64,000 nt of DNA from Pelagibius marinus (GCF_014925385.1 NZ_JACSDK010000018.1:124001-188000), one strand, 5' to 3'. Numbered from the stretch's first letter, positions 53,906-63,286 are shown. Translations and numbers: made by a program. The notes: a model not told the origin generated them from the letters alone.

Positions 53906-55102
53906 CTACAGCAGGCCCCGCGCCGCCAGGTTCCGCATCAGCGCGCTGCTGCCGAAGGTCCAGGGCGCGATCTTGTCGCAGTGGTTCACCCGGTTCACCA
54001 GGGCGCCCAGCTGGCTGCTGCGGATGGTGACCCGGTCGCCCAGCTTGTGGGTGAAGCCCTCGCCGGGGCGGTCGCGGTCCTGGATCGGCGCGAACATGGT
54101 ACCCAGCATCAGCACCAGGCCGTCCGGGTACTGGTGGTCGCTGTTCAGCGCCTGGGCCACCAGGTCCGTCACGTCGCGGCTGATGGCGGCCAGGGGATAG
54201 TTGTCGGCGATCTTGAAGCCGTCCTCGCCGGCGACTTCGACCTCGATCACCACGTTGCGCAGGTCGTCCAGGCTGAAGGTCTCGTCGACAAGCCGGATGA
54301 AGGGACCGAGGGCGCAGGAGGCGTTGTTGTCCTTGGCGCGGCCGAGCAGCAGGGCGCTGCGCCCCTCCACGTCGCGCAAGTTCACGTCGTTGGCCAGCGT
54401 GGCGCCCAGGATCTCGCCGCGGCTGTTCACCACCACCGCCACCTCCGGCTCCGGGTTGTTCCACACCGAGGTGGCGAGGATGCCGATCTCCGCGCCGCTG
54501 CCGACGGCGGACATGGGCTGGGCCTTGGTAAAAATCTCGGCGTCGGGGCCGATGCCCACCTCCAGGTACTGCGACCACTGCCCCCGCTCGATCAGCGTCT
54601 GCTTCAGCCGGGCGGCTTCCGGCGAGCCGGGCTTCAGGGCCGCCAGCTCGGTGCCGATCTCCTTGGCGATGCCGGCGCGGATGGCCTCGGCCTGCTGCGG
54701 GTCGCCCTTGGCCTGCTCCTCGATGACGCGCTCCAGCATGGAGTCGACGAAGGTGACGCCGCTGGCGCGCAGCGCCTGCAGGTCCGCCGGCGCCAGGAAG
54801 TGCGCCACGTCGTTGCGCGCCTTGTCCCAGGCCGAGTTGGCCAGCATGGCCTCAAGGTCGCCCACCACCGGCAGGCTGCCGGCGCCGAGGGCCTTGCGGA
54901 TGCGCGCGGCCAGGCCATCGAGCTCGAAGAGGGCGGCGGCGGTGGGCGCCAGGGCGGTGAGCTCGCGCACCTGGGTGCCGTCCAGGACTACCGGGCTCGG
55001 CCCCGGCGTGTCGCCTTCGTGGGCCGGGGGCAGCCAGGCGCGGCCGATCAGCAGGCCGGCGGTCTTGTCGTCGGGGAGGATGAGGTCGGGAGTCAGGTCC
55101 AT
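53906..55102 (-). CDS. Fumarylacetoacetate hydrolase (FAH) family protein
   Basis: 398 residues. The C-terminal half has the FAH metal site: EIGILATSVWNNPEPEVAVV (E-x-E), then GATLANDVNLRDVEGRSALL, and DGLVLMLGTMFAPIQDRD, GFTHKLGDRVTI near the end. The N-terminal half carries an extra helical region. FAH-family members hydrolyse or decarboxylate 1,3-dioxo acids; some act in sugar-acid breakdown. Divergent from the cupin regulator, which may control it as well as the DMGDH gene. Confidence 0.88.
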   Translation of the reverse strand: MDLTPDLILPDDKTAGLLIGRAWLPPAHEGDTPGPSPVVLDGTQVRELTALAPTAAALFELDGLAARIRKALGAGSLPVVGDLEAMLANSAWDKARNDVAHFLAPADLQALRASGVTFVDSMLERVIEEQAKGDPQQAEAIRAGIAKEIGTELAALKPGSPEAARLKQTLIERGQWSQYLEVGIGPDAEIFTKAQPMSAVGSGAEIGILATSVWNNPEPEVAVVVNSRGEILGATLANDVNLRDVEGRSALLLGRAKDNNASCALGPFIRLVDETFSLDDLRNVVIEVEVAGEDGFKIADNYPLAAISRDVTDLVAQALNSDHQYPDGLVLMLGTMFAPIQDRDRPGEGFTHKLGDRVTIRSSQLGALVNRVNHCDKIAPWTFGSSALMRNLAARGLL

Positions 55103-55319
55103 CGGGCGGGTTTTCCTTCGTGCGGTCTTTCTTATGGGAGCGCTATCACCGCGAGTTATAGGGCCTTCCGCCGCCGCTTTGAACTCCTGTGAGGCTCCGG
55201 GCGTGATTTGAGGGAATTCCCTCAGCGCAAGACCGCCTCGCTCGTGAAATTTTTACTGGAATTTTCATAGGAGCGGAGTCACCCTCCGGCAAGGCGATGA
55301 CGAGAGGGGGAGGGGCCGC

Positions 55320-55916
55320 ATGGCGGCGAGCCGGAAAGCGGTGGAGGTCAGCGCGGCGCTGCTGCCGGGCGCAAAGCTGGGCCAGGACCTGCGGGCGCTG
55401 CGCAAGACGCGCGGCCTGACGCTCAGCGAGCTGGCCCTGAAGGTCGGCCGCTCGGTGGGCTTCCTCAGCCAGGTGGAGCGCGGCATCTCGGAACTGGGGA
55501 TCGACGACCTGCGGGCGCTGGCGGCGGCGCTGGAGGCGCCGCTGTCCTGGTTCCTGATCCACGAGGACGTGCCCGAGGATGAGCGCGGCCAGGTGGTGCG
55601 CGCCGCCGGGCGGCGCCACATCGGCTCGGCCGAGACCGGCCTGACCGAAGAACTGCTGTCGCCGGACCTGGGCGGCAGCTTCGAGGTGCTGCGCAGCGTC
55701 TTCGCGCCGGGCGCCGAGCGCAAGCAGGTCATCACCCGCGATACCGAGGAGACCGGTTACCTGGTGGCCGGCGAGCTGGAGCTGTGGATCGGCGGGCGGC
55801 ACTTCCACCTGAAGGCCGGCGACTCCTTCCGCACCGAACGCGAGCCGACGCGCTGGCGCAATCCCGGCAAGGTCCCCTGCGAGGTGATCTGGGTCATCTC
55901 GCCGCCGGTCTATTGA
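55320..55916 (+). CDS. XRE-cupin transcriptional regulator
   Basis: 198 residues. N-terminal XRE helix-turn-helix (about 25-80): LRALRKTRGLTLSELALKVG, RSVGFLSQVERGISELGIDD. C-terminal cupin (about 110-198): EVLRSVFAPGAERKQVITRD, HLKAGDSFRTEREPTRWRNP. Such proteins commonly regulate the amino-acid or amine breakdown genes beside them; here the DMGDH-like gene follows after 174 bases. GGGGGAGGGG lies 7 bases before the ATG at 55320. Confidence 0.92.
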   Translation: MAASRKAVEVSAALLPGAKLGQDLRALRKTRGLTLSELALKVGRSVGFLSQVERGISELGIDDLRALAAALEAPLSWFLIHEDVPEDERGQVVRAAGRRHIGSAETGLTEELLSPDLGGSFEVLRSVFAPGAERKQVITRDTEETGYLVAGELELWIGGRHFHLKAGDSFRTEREPTRWRNPGKVPCEVIWVISPPVY

Positions 55917-55956
55917 GTGAGTGCGGCGCGGCGAAGGCTTGGAACCTGAAAGGGGA

Positions 55957-56062
55957 TCACCCCCACCCTAACCCTCCCCCATCGAAGGGGGAGGGGAAGA
56001 TTATAGAAACCGCCTGCTTGAACTCCTCCCCCCTTGATGGGGGGAGGTTGGGTGGGGGGTGA
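55957..56062. repeat. Long inverted repeat between cupin regulator and DMGDH-like gene
   Basis: TCACCCCCACCCTAACCCTC at 55957-55976 with its C-run, and GGGGAGGTTGGGTGGGGGGT at 56041-56060, are near-complementary arms. Each arm also holds its own small hairpin (CCTCCCCC-ATCGAA-GGGGGAGG; CTCCCCCC-TTGAT-GGGGGGAG). It ends 29 bases before the next start. This looks like a mobile palindromic element that is common in GC-rich alphaproteobacteria. Confidence 0.75.
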
Positions 56063-56090
56063 GGCGCAGCGCCAACAGAAGAGAAATGCC

Positions 56091-58574
56091 ATGACCGATC
56101 TCCCCCAACACGCCCCCAAGCACGCAAGGGCCGTCATCGTCGGCGGCGGCGTCATCGGCTGCTCCGTCGCCTACCATCTGGCCAGGCTCGGCTGGTCCGG
56201 CGTGGTGCTGCTGGAGAGGAAGCAGCTCACCTGCGGCACCACCTGGCACGCGGCGGGCCTCATCGGCCAGCTGCGCGCGACGTCGAACATGACCCAGCTC
56301 GCCAAGTACTCGGCCGAACTCTACGCCACGCTGGAGGCGGAGACCGGCGTCGCCACCGGCTTCAAACAGAACGGCTCGCTTTCCGTCGCGCTGACCGATG
56401 AGCGCCTGGAGGAGCTGAAGCGCGGCGCCTCCATGGCCAAGACCTTCGGCCTGGAGGTGGAGGTGCTGACGCCGGAGGAGGTGAAGGCCAAATACCCGCT
56501 CCTGAACCTGGAAGGCGCGACCGGCGGCGTCTTCCTGCCCAAGGACGGCCAGGCCGACCCGGCCAACATCGCCCACGCGCTGGCCAAGGGCGCGCGCCAG
56601 AAGGGCGTGCAGATCTTCGAGCAGACCCAGGTCACCGCCATCACGCAGAAGGACGGGCGCGTGACCGGCGTCGAGACGGATAAGGGGAACATCACCGCCG
56701 AATACGTCGTGAACTGCGCCGGCATGTGGGGGCGGGACGTGGGCCTCATGGCCGGCGTCGCCGTGCCCCTGCAGGCCTGTGAGCACTTCTACATCGTCAC
56801 CGAGGACATCCCCGAGCTGCCGCGCAATCTGCCCGTCCTGCGCGTGCCCGACGAGTGCGCCTACTACAAGGAGGACGCGGGCAAGATCCTGCTGGGCGCC
56901 TTCGAGCCCAAGGCCAAGCCCTGGGGCATGGCGGGCATCCCCGAGGACTTCTGCTTCGACCAGCTGCCGGAGGACTTCGATCACTTCGCGCCGATCCTGG
57001 AGGCCGCCGTCGCGCGCCTGCCGATCCTGGAGACCGCCGGCATCCACACCTTCTTCAACGGCCCGGAGAGCTTCACGCCGGACGACCGCTACCTGCTGGG
57101 CGAGGCGCCGGAGCTCAGGAACTTCTACGTCGCCGCCGGCTTCAACTCGGTGGGCATCCAGTCGGCCGGCGGCGCCGGCAAGGCGCTGGCCGAGTGGATG
57201 GAGGCGGGCGCGCCGCCCTTCGACCTCTGGGACGTGGACATCCGGCGCCTGCAGCCCTTCCAGAACAACAAGACCTATCTGGTGGCGCGCGCCAAGGAGG
57301 CGCTGGGCCTGCTCTACGCCGACCACTTCCCCTACCGCCAGTTCGAGACCGCGCGCGGCGTCCGCCAGAGCCCGCTGCACGAGCGCCTGGCTCAGCACGG
57401 CGCCTGCTTCGGCGAGACCGCGGGCTGGGAGCGCGCCAACTGGTTCCTGCCGGCGGAGGCGCGCGCAAGAGGGGAGGCCGCGGCCTACCGCTATTCCTGG
57501 AAGCGGCAGAACTGGTTCGACTACGCCGCCGCCGAGCACAGGGCGGTGCGCGCGGGCGTCGGCCTCTTCGACATGACCTCCTTCGCCAAGATCCGCGTCG
57601 CGGGGCGCGACGCCGAGGCCGTGCTGCAGAAGATCTGCGCCAACGACATCGCCGTGGAACCGGGGCGCATCGTCTATACCCAGTGGCTGAACGAGCGCGG
57701 CGGCATCGAGGCCGATCTCACCGTCACCCGTCTCAGCGAGACCGAGTTCCTGATCGTCACCGGCGCGGCGGTGGGCCGCCGCGACCTCGCCTGGCTGCAG
57801 CGCCACATCCCCGAGGACGCGCACTGCGTCGCCACCGAGGTGACGGCGGGCGAGGCGGTGCTCTGCGTCATGGGCCCCAAGGCGCGCGATCTGCTCCAGC
57901 CGCTGACGCCGTCACGCCTCGACAACGACGCCTTTCCCTTCGGCACGGCGCAGTCAATCGAGATCGGGATGGCGCAGGCCCGCGCCCACCGCGTCTCCTA
58001 CGTCGGCGAACTGGGCTGGGAGCTCTACGTGCCCGCCGACACGGCGCGCCACGTCTTCGACACGATCCTCGAAGCCGGTCTGCCGCAGGGTCTCAAGTTG
58101 TGTGGGATGCACGTGCTGGACTCCTGCCGCATCGAGAAGGCCTTCCGCCACTTCGGCCACGACATCTCCGACGAGGACCACGTGCTGGAGGCCGGCCTCG
58201 GCTTCGCGGTGAAGACGGAGAAGCCCGCCGGCACCTACGGCGACTTCCTCGGCCGCGCCGCGGTGCTGAAAAAGAAAGAAGAGGGCCTGACCCGCCGCCT
58301 GGTCCAGTTCAGGCTCAAGGACCCCGAGCCGCTGCTCTACCACAACGAGCCCATCTGGCGCGACGGCACCATCGCCGGCCACCTGACCAGCGGCGCCTAC
58401 GGCCACCACCTGGGCGCCGCCATCGGCCTGGGCTACGTGCACGGCGAGCCGGGCGAGAGCGCCGCCGACCTGCTGGCCTCAGCCTACGAGATCGAGGTGG
58501 CCGGCGACCGCTTCGCGGCGGAAGCCAGCCTTAAGCCGCTCTACGACCCGAAGGGGGAGCGGGTGAGGGGGTAG
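56091..58574 (+). CDS. Dimethylglycine/sarcosine dehydrogenase-like FAD oxidoreductase with GcvT domains
   Basis: 827 residues from ATG 56091. The N-terminal DAO domain begins AVIVGGGVIGCSVAYHLARL (FAD loop GxGxxG) with CGTTWHAAGLIGQLRATSN, the flavin-attachment region seen in DMGDH relatives. After the FAO_M linker, the C-terminal part (about 430-827) is GcvT-like and binds folate (VGLFDMTSFAKI, VGELGWELYVP, HLTSGAYGHHLGAAIGLGYV). The enzyme demethylates N-methyl amines with transfer of the carbon to tetrahydrofolate. It is the last GC-rich gene before the composition break. Confidence 0.93.
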   Translation: MTDLPQHAPKHARAVIVGGGVIGCSVAYHLARLGWSGVVLLERKQLTCGTTWHAAGLIGQLRATSNMTQLAKYSAELYATLEAETGVATGFKQNGSLSVALTDERLEELKRGASMAKTFGLEVEVLTPEEVKAKYPLLNLEGATGGVFLPKDGQADPANIAHALAKGARQKGVQIFEQTQVTAITQKDGRVTGVETDKGNITAEYVVNCAGMWGRDVGLMAGVAVPLQACEHFYIVTEDIPELPRNLPVLRVPDECAYYKEDAGKILLGAFEPKAKPWGMAGIPEDFCFDQLPEDFDHFAPILEAAVARLPILETAGIHTFFNGPESFTPDDRYLLGEAPELRNFYVAAGFNSVGIQSAGGAGKALAEWMEAGAPPFDLWDVDIRRLQPFQNNKTYLVARAKEALGLLYADHFPYRQFETARGVRQSPLHERLAQHGACFGETAGWERANWFLPAEARARGEAAAYRYSWKRQNWFDYAAAEHRAVRAGVGLFDMTSFAKIRVAGRDAEAVLQKICANDIAVEPGRIVYTQWLNERGGIEADLTVTRLSETEFLIVTGAAVGRRDLAWLQRHIPEDAHCVATEVTAGEAVLCVMGPKARDLLQPLTPSRLDNDAFPFGTAQSIEIGMAQARAHRVSYVGELGWELYVPADTARHVFDTILEAGLPQGLKLCGMHVLDSCRIEKAFRHFGHDISDEDHVLEAGLGFAVKTEKPAGTYGDFLGRAAVLKKKEEGLTRRLVQFRLKDPEPLLYHNEPIWRDGTIAGHLTSGAYGHHLGAAIGLGYVHGEPGESAADLLASAYEIEVAGDRFAAEASLKPLYDPKGERVRG

Positions 58575-58922
58575 GGGGACTTTGATATCCCGCAGCTCTA
58601 CTAGGTGTCCTGATTGCACAGAAGCAAATAAGCGGTGCGCATTGTCGATAGGCATCAGGAGCTATCAACAGTGCATGGATATAAAGTGCAGCCTAGTTTA
58701 CCATTTTATCGGTATGCAGAGTCGTGAAATGGCAGTACATAGATTTGGTATAGTAGATGGTGGATAAAATCAAAGTAGCGCTACGCTCTTCTGTAGATAC
58801 TTAATGGGAAAGAAGTTCAATGCTAGATTAACTTATGGTAATAGAAGTTCAATTAAAGTTTTTGTGTTGTTTTTTCAGAGTCGTTCGAACTATTCAGTTT
58901 CGCGCAAACACGAATAGGGCAC
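58575..58922. promoter_or_regulatory. AT-rich leader of the last operon, with direct repeats
   Basis: Composition drops within about 30 bases of the DMGDH stop. AGAAGTTCAAT occurs twice (58811-58821, 58843-58853), 32 bases apart, about three helical turns, fitting two sites for a regulator. T-rich tracts near 58860-58880 suit a promoter. A 61-codon frame (58582-58767) has no ribosome site or recognisable domain. No integrase, tRNA end or att site was recognised. Confidence 0.5.
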
Positions 58923-60800
58923 ATGTCAGAGCATATGCTTCATACTCAGTTCACTCCAATTTTCCCCAATGAATGCGATGGAACAACGGAGGTCGTGAAG
59001 CGAGTTGCTATGCCAGATAGCTCCAAATTTACTCTCGCAGATGGCAGCGTATTTCAAGCTCGCCGATTCTTGCCACTTGGAAAAGGCGATCATGTCTTGA
59101 TGCGGGAAGGGGAGCTATGGGTTTTAGCCAAACGCGATGATGTTTGGATTAATATTTTCGATGCTTGGATCCGAAACATCACGCTGAAATTTTTGGGCAA
59201 GACTATTCAAGTCGAGTTTAAAGAAATCGAAACACTCGAAGAACTTGAGCAATTTGAGGCGCTTCGCAAGTTCCACTACCGGGGTGGAGGTGGTGCCGGC
59301 CGCACTGTGCCGATCATAGGGAGATCCAATATCTGGGATCTTCCTTCAGTTCTTGGATTCATTGAAGTGTCGTCCAGCATGATCGCCAATACAGCAAGGA
59401 AGCGCTTTCTGGACTATCCCTATCGGGAAAATGGAGAACTGCTTTGGAGCCGATGGGATCATGCTTCAGCGCGCAAGTACTCTAACATGATCTGCCGCAT
59501 TTCGCGCTTTGTTATCCATCCTGAACTCCGCGGTTTGGGGCTGGCGAAGGAGTTCTTAGAAGCAGCGATTCAATACGCCGAGCAAAGGTGGTTTTTTGGG
59601 GGCTTCAAGCCGCGGTTCATTGAGATTACAGCAGACATGCTTCGGTACTATCCGTTTGTGGGCCAGAGCTTTGTGTTTATGGGTGAAACTGAAGGCAATG
59701 GGCACCGTATTCAAAAGGATATGAGCTACCTTGTCCGACGCGCTCAAGCGGGTGAGGATATCCGGGGTATGCCGCAAGGTGGGGGGGGGATTATGACTCT
59801 TCAGCGGGGCTATGCCGCGCAGCTTATTAAATACTTAAAGAAGACCAACAAGTCGCTCCCGGATGTCATCCATTCGTTGAAGTTTGACCCGTCTACGCTA
59901 GACCAAGAAACATGGGAAGCGCTCTATCGGCTTAACCGTAGACCTAAACCTTCCTATATCATGGGCCTTACCACAAATGCGAAGTCCTTTGTCAGCGAAC
60001 GCTGCGAAAACCACTACGCTACGGTCGGTTCGGCCATTGAGAAGGAGCCTTGTGCAGTGGAGGGCTCTGAGGAGCAAGAGCCCTTCATTTTTACAGGCAT
60101 CTCTGTACACGCGCGCGCTCAGATGGCTCAGTCGCGTGAGGCGCGCTCCTTGCAAGACAGCTTTGGCTTTGTTGGAAGCGAACTAGACGCGACCATTATT
60201 CAGCCCTTCGATTTTACCCTTGCTCCCGGAACGATCACCTTGATTTGCGGTGGAAGTGGCTCTGGTAAGACTCTGCTGGTGCAAGCCCTATCTCAACTCT
60301 CAGATGGTCAAAAGCATGCATGCGATACGGAGATTTGCGGAGAGAATGCAGAGGTTCATATTGCTGGCGAGATAAATCGGATTGCTAGCGTCGGTGGACT
60401 CGAGAGTATTCCTGGTCACATAGCATCGCTTGATCTGATTGGTAAGGGCGGCCTTGAGGAGTTTCTGAAGGTGACGGCTTCATGTGGCCTTGCCGAGCCG
60501 CAACTCTTTGTACGTCCGGTAAGCACGCTAAGTTCTGGCCAGATGTATCGCCTTCAGATCGCTCTCGCATTCTTGAAGCATTCCCAGATTGTTGCAGTAG
60601 ACAATTTCTGCGAGCCTCTCGATGCATTTACAATGGCGGCCGTGTGCAGGCGCATACGGCATCTAGTTAGAGAGTACAATGTCGCATTTGTAGCAGCGAC
60701 CGCATCATACGATCGGGTAGGGTCAGTGTTGCAACCCGATCAACGTATTCTTCTTCGTCGAGGTGATAGCGCGATTGTCCTAGAGGACTCTCCGCAATGA
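58923..60800 (+). CDS. GNAT acetyltransferase fused to an ABC-type ATPase
   Basis: 625 residues, lower GC than all genes before it. Residues about 70-290 form a GNAT-like domain: HY at 118-119 in FHYRGGGGAGR, RFVIHPELRGLGLAKEF with the acetyl-CoA loop R203-G204-x-G206, and FIEITADMLRYYPF. Residues about 420-620 are an ABC ATPase without membrane domains: Walker A GGSGSGKT (443-450), signature LSSGQ (536-540), Walker B Asp560 in AVDNFCEPLD. The catalytic Glu that normally follows is Asn561. This matches the known family of ABC ATPases fused to an acetyltransferase domain; its GNAT part also resembles phage Mom-type DNA modification proteins. It overlaps the next gene by 4 bases (ATGA). Confidence 0.82.
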   Translation: MSEHMLHTQFTPIFPNECDGTTEVVKRVAMPDSSKFTLADGSVFQARRFLPLGKGDHVLMREGELWVLAKRDDVWINIFDAWIRNITLKFLGKTIQVEFKEIETLEELEQFEALRKFHYRGGGGAGRTVPIIGRSNIWDLPSVLGFIEVSSSMIANTARKRFLDYPYRENGELLWSRWDHASARKYSNMICRISRFVIHPELRGLGLAKEFLEAAIQYAEQRWFFGGFKPRFIEITADMLRYYPFVGQSFVFMGETEGNGHRIQKDMSYLVRRAQAGEDIRGMPQGGGGIMTLQRGYAAQLIKYLKKTNKSLPDVIHSLKFDPSTLDQETWEALYRLNRRPKPSYIMGLTTNAKSFVSERCENHYATVGSAIEKEPCAVEGSEEQEPFIFTGISVHARAQMAQSREARSLQDSFGFVGSELDATIIQPFDFTLAPGTITLICGGSGSGKTLLVQALSQLSDGQKHACDTEICGENAEVHIAGEINRIASVGGLESIPGHIASLDLIGKGGLEEFLKVTASCGLAEPQLFVRPVSTLSSGQMYRLQIALAFLKHSQIVAVDNFCEPLDAFTMAAVCRRIRHLVREYNVAFVAATASYDRVGSVLQPDQRILLRRGDSAIVLEDSPQ

Positions 60801-62140
60801 AGTACAAGAAGGTCTTCTCAACGACGCGGTTTACAACCAAAGCCCAGAATAATTTCAATGCAGATGCGAAAAGAAAATCGATTATTTGTGGGGCGAGATC
60901 CGATGAATCAAGAACGGTACTGGTTGGTAAACTTATAGAGCAAGGGCGAACCTCAAATATTCTCGACTACAGCGTGCTTTGCGACATTAGCTTTCCCCAC
61001 GTTATTGGAATTTTTGGGAGTCGAGGAAGTGGTAAGAGCTTTGATTTAGGTATATTTCTTGAAGGAATTTTTGCACTCCAGTCAGAGCAAACATCCGATG
61101 CGGCGATAATCTTTGACGTGCAGGATCAGTTTTGGACACTTGCTTACACTCCGCACCAAGGTATCGAAGAAGATCAGGGACAATTGGACGAATTGCGTCG
61201 CTGGGGACTGGAGCCACGAGCCGTCCAGAGCGTGAGTGTTCTCGTTCCTGAGGCGAGTGACACGCAGGTTCCAGGTGCTAAACCCTTTGCGCTAGCCTCA
61301 GAGCAACTCACAAGTTCCGATTGGCTCGCCATTCTTGAGCTAGATCGATACAGCGCTATGGGGCAGGCATTGCTCACGCTCTTGAGATCGCTCGGACCAA
61401 GCACGCCGGGCGAACTCGCTCGAGCTTGTAGTGACAACCCCGCCCTGTCCAGCTTCCAGACAAGTACTGTGGATGGCGTTCGTTGGCGCCTTGAAAGCCT
61501 CGAAGAAACACGCATCGTTGCTGCCTCGGGTATCTCAATTGACGATGTTTTGAAGCCGGGATCGCTCACGATCATTCTGATGAGAAATCTCGCCGAGTCT
61601 GTGCGCGGTCTCGTGGTTGGAGTGATGTCGCGGCTTATTGCAGATCGCATGGGTAGAGTTCAACAAGCCCGAAAAGTCGCCCTGCGCACTGCCCGGGAAT
61701 CAGAATTGGAGTTGCCCGATCTGACGCGTCGGTTCTGGATGGTGCTCGATGAGGCTCATGTTCTGGTGCCATCTGATGGTACGACGGCTGCCACAGGGCC
61801 CTTGGTAGACTACGTAAAGCGCGGAAGGGACGCGGGATTGTCCCTGATATTTGCGACACAGCAACCGTCGGCCGTGAACTCGAAGCTTATGAGCCAAGTT
61901 GATCTCACGATTACTCACACGCTCGGCTTCGATGCTGATTTATCTGCGGCCGTTGCGCGTATGCCCACGCGCACATCTGTGGAGTATGAGATTGCCAATC
62001 AAAAGGTTAGTGCGCTGGGGGACATAATTCGAAACCTTGGGCCTGGTGAAGCTATTGTTGCAGATAGTGCAAGCGGGAGAGCGTTTATCGCCAAGATGCG
62101 GCCACGAGTCAGCGCCCACGGTGGAGCGACCCCAAAATGA
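60797..62140 (+). CDS. HerA-like DNA-translocase ATPase
   Basis: 447 residues. Walker A is GSRGSGKS (74-81) within VIGIFGSRGSGKSFDLGIFL and Walker B is WMVLDEAH (Asp318, Glu319); ATQQPSAVNSKLMSQVDLTI is the sensor-type strand and VKRGRDAGLSLIF the arginine-bearing segment, the HerA/FtsK order. HerA rings pump DNA; in defence islands they pair with nucleases or other effectors. The N terminus lacks a clear HAS barrel. The start overlaps the GNAT-ABC stop (ATGA, 60797-60800), and its stop overlaps the next start in the same way, so translation is coupled. Confidence 0.88.
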   Translation: MKYKKVFSTTRFTTKAQNNFNADAKRKSIICGARSDESRTVLVGKLIEQGRTSNILDYSVLCDISFPHVIGIFGSRGSGKSFDLGIFLEGIFALQSEQTSDAAIIFDVQDQFWTLAYTPHQGIEEDQGQLDELRRWGLEPRAVQSVSVLVPEASDTQVPGAKPFALASEQLTSSDWLAILELDRYSAMGQALLTLLRSLGPSTPGELARACSDNPALSSFQTSTVDGVRWRLESLEETRIVAASGISIDDVLKPGSLTIILMRNLAESVRGLVVGVMSRLIADRMGRVQQARKVALRTARESELELPDLTRRFWMVLDEAHVLVPSDGTTAATGPLVDYVKRGRDAGLSLIFATQQPSAVNSKLMSQVDLTITHTLGFDADLSAAVARMPTRTSVEYEIANQKVSALGDIIRNLGPGEAIVADSASGRAFIAKMRPRVSAHGGATPK

Positions 62141-63285
62141 CAATCCGTGGGACTCGTGCCGAGCTCGAATCTTATCTGGTTAGATCTTTGTCCAGATACA
62201 TTGGCTACACCACAGGTGCGTACGATCTGAATCGGATCTTTTCAGTATTGGATTTCTTCTCGGACGCACCATCAGGCTATCAATCTGAACTCGTAGACTT
62301 TCTCAAGGTGAGTCATCACGATGAAAAAGTTGAAACACGTCGAACGCCCAGTGAGGAATACTTAAATGATGTAATTGATTTCGCAACAGCGATGCAAATC
62401 GTCGAAATTGTGTCGGACCGGAATGCGCGGATAAGGAAGCTAGCACCGACGCAGCTTGGTCGTTCAGTAATGGGCGCTACACAGTCCGGCGACCCCGGTT
62501 TTTACAAATTTTTCGTCACGAATATCGTCCTTATGGCCGATGCAGACGCACTGATCTCAGTTCTAATATTGGACCAGAAATGCGAATCTGCATCTGATTT
62601 GCACGCTGCTTATCAAGACTTTCATTTCTCAATCCGCTGCCGGCGACTTGAGTGGTTGTACGAGGCCTTTCCGGAGCAACAACTGCTTAAGCGTATCACC
62701 GATCAGCTGCCTTGGCTCAAGCGTGAGAAATCGATCAATGCGCAGTATGAGATTGCGCCGATCACATTGAACACGGCGCGACACCATACGACTCCCCGGA
62801 AAGATTGGCTCGTGTGGCTCGGACTTGTTGACGAGCCGGAAAAATCGCTGACGGAGCTTGGGGGTGACATACTGCAAACGCTCGCGGCAGATGGGGAGTA
62901 CTTCTGGCTTGGCCCGCCAAGTGGCTTGCAGGAGGCACTGCGGATTCCAGAGAACGCTCGGCGAGCTGGACCTTATGAAGACAACATAACATTTCGCGCA
63001 AATTCACGAGTGCCCAATGAATCGGAGGTGCAAGATCTGATCGAAAAAACTGCTCAGATAATGATGCAAGGTTATGAGGCAGGTAAGCTTGTCTACGCAC
63101 CGCAAGCGTCATTGCACTTGCCGATTGCCTATATCCAGTATCGATCCTACATGGACGGCGCTAATTACGCATGGCAAGACATTCTCGAACATCTCTTTAG
63201 GCAAAAACGTCCGATGCTCGAGCGTTTGTCCGCAAGAAAGGGGCCAATTGGTTTCTACAAAGCGAAGAGCAGGGAAGCCACGTAA
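62137..63285 (+). CDS. Unknown protein of the HerA operon
   Basis: 382 residues, no signal peptide, no membrane helix, no cysteine-rich motif. Mostly helical in the first 270 residues (EDYLNDVIDF-like: SEEYLNDVIDFATAMQIVEI), with LGLVDEPEKSLTELGGDILQ near 230-250 reminiscent of a winged helix. No catalytic motif is recognised. By position (4-base ATGA overlap with herA, 1 base before the PLD gene) it belongs to the system, perhaps as a specificity or bridging subunit. Confidence 0.75.
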   Translation: MTIRGTRAELESYLVRSLSRYIGYTTGAYDLNRIFSVLDFFSDAPSGYQSELVDFLKVSHHDEKVETRRTPSEEYLNDVIDFATAMQIVEIVSDRNARIRKLAPTQLGRSVMGATQSGDPGFYKFFVTNIVLMADADALISVLILDQKCESASDLHAAYQDFHFSIRCRRLEWLYEAFPEQQLLKRITDQLPWLKREKSINAQYEIAPITLNTARHHTTPRKDWLVWLGLVDEPEKSLTELGGDILQTLAADGEYFWLGPPSGLQEALRIPENARRAGPYEDNITFRANSRVPNESEVQDLIEKTAQIMMQGYEAGKLVYAPQASLHLPIAYIQYRSYMDGANYAWQDILEHLFRQKRPMLERLSARKGPIGFYKAKSREAT

Positions 63286-63286
63286 G

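Noticed and set aside
58582-58767. 61-codon frame after the DMGDH gene, with several cysteines
   Set aside because: No ribosome site, no recognisable pattern, and it spans the composition break.
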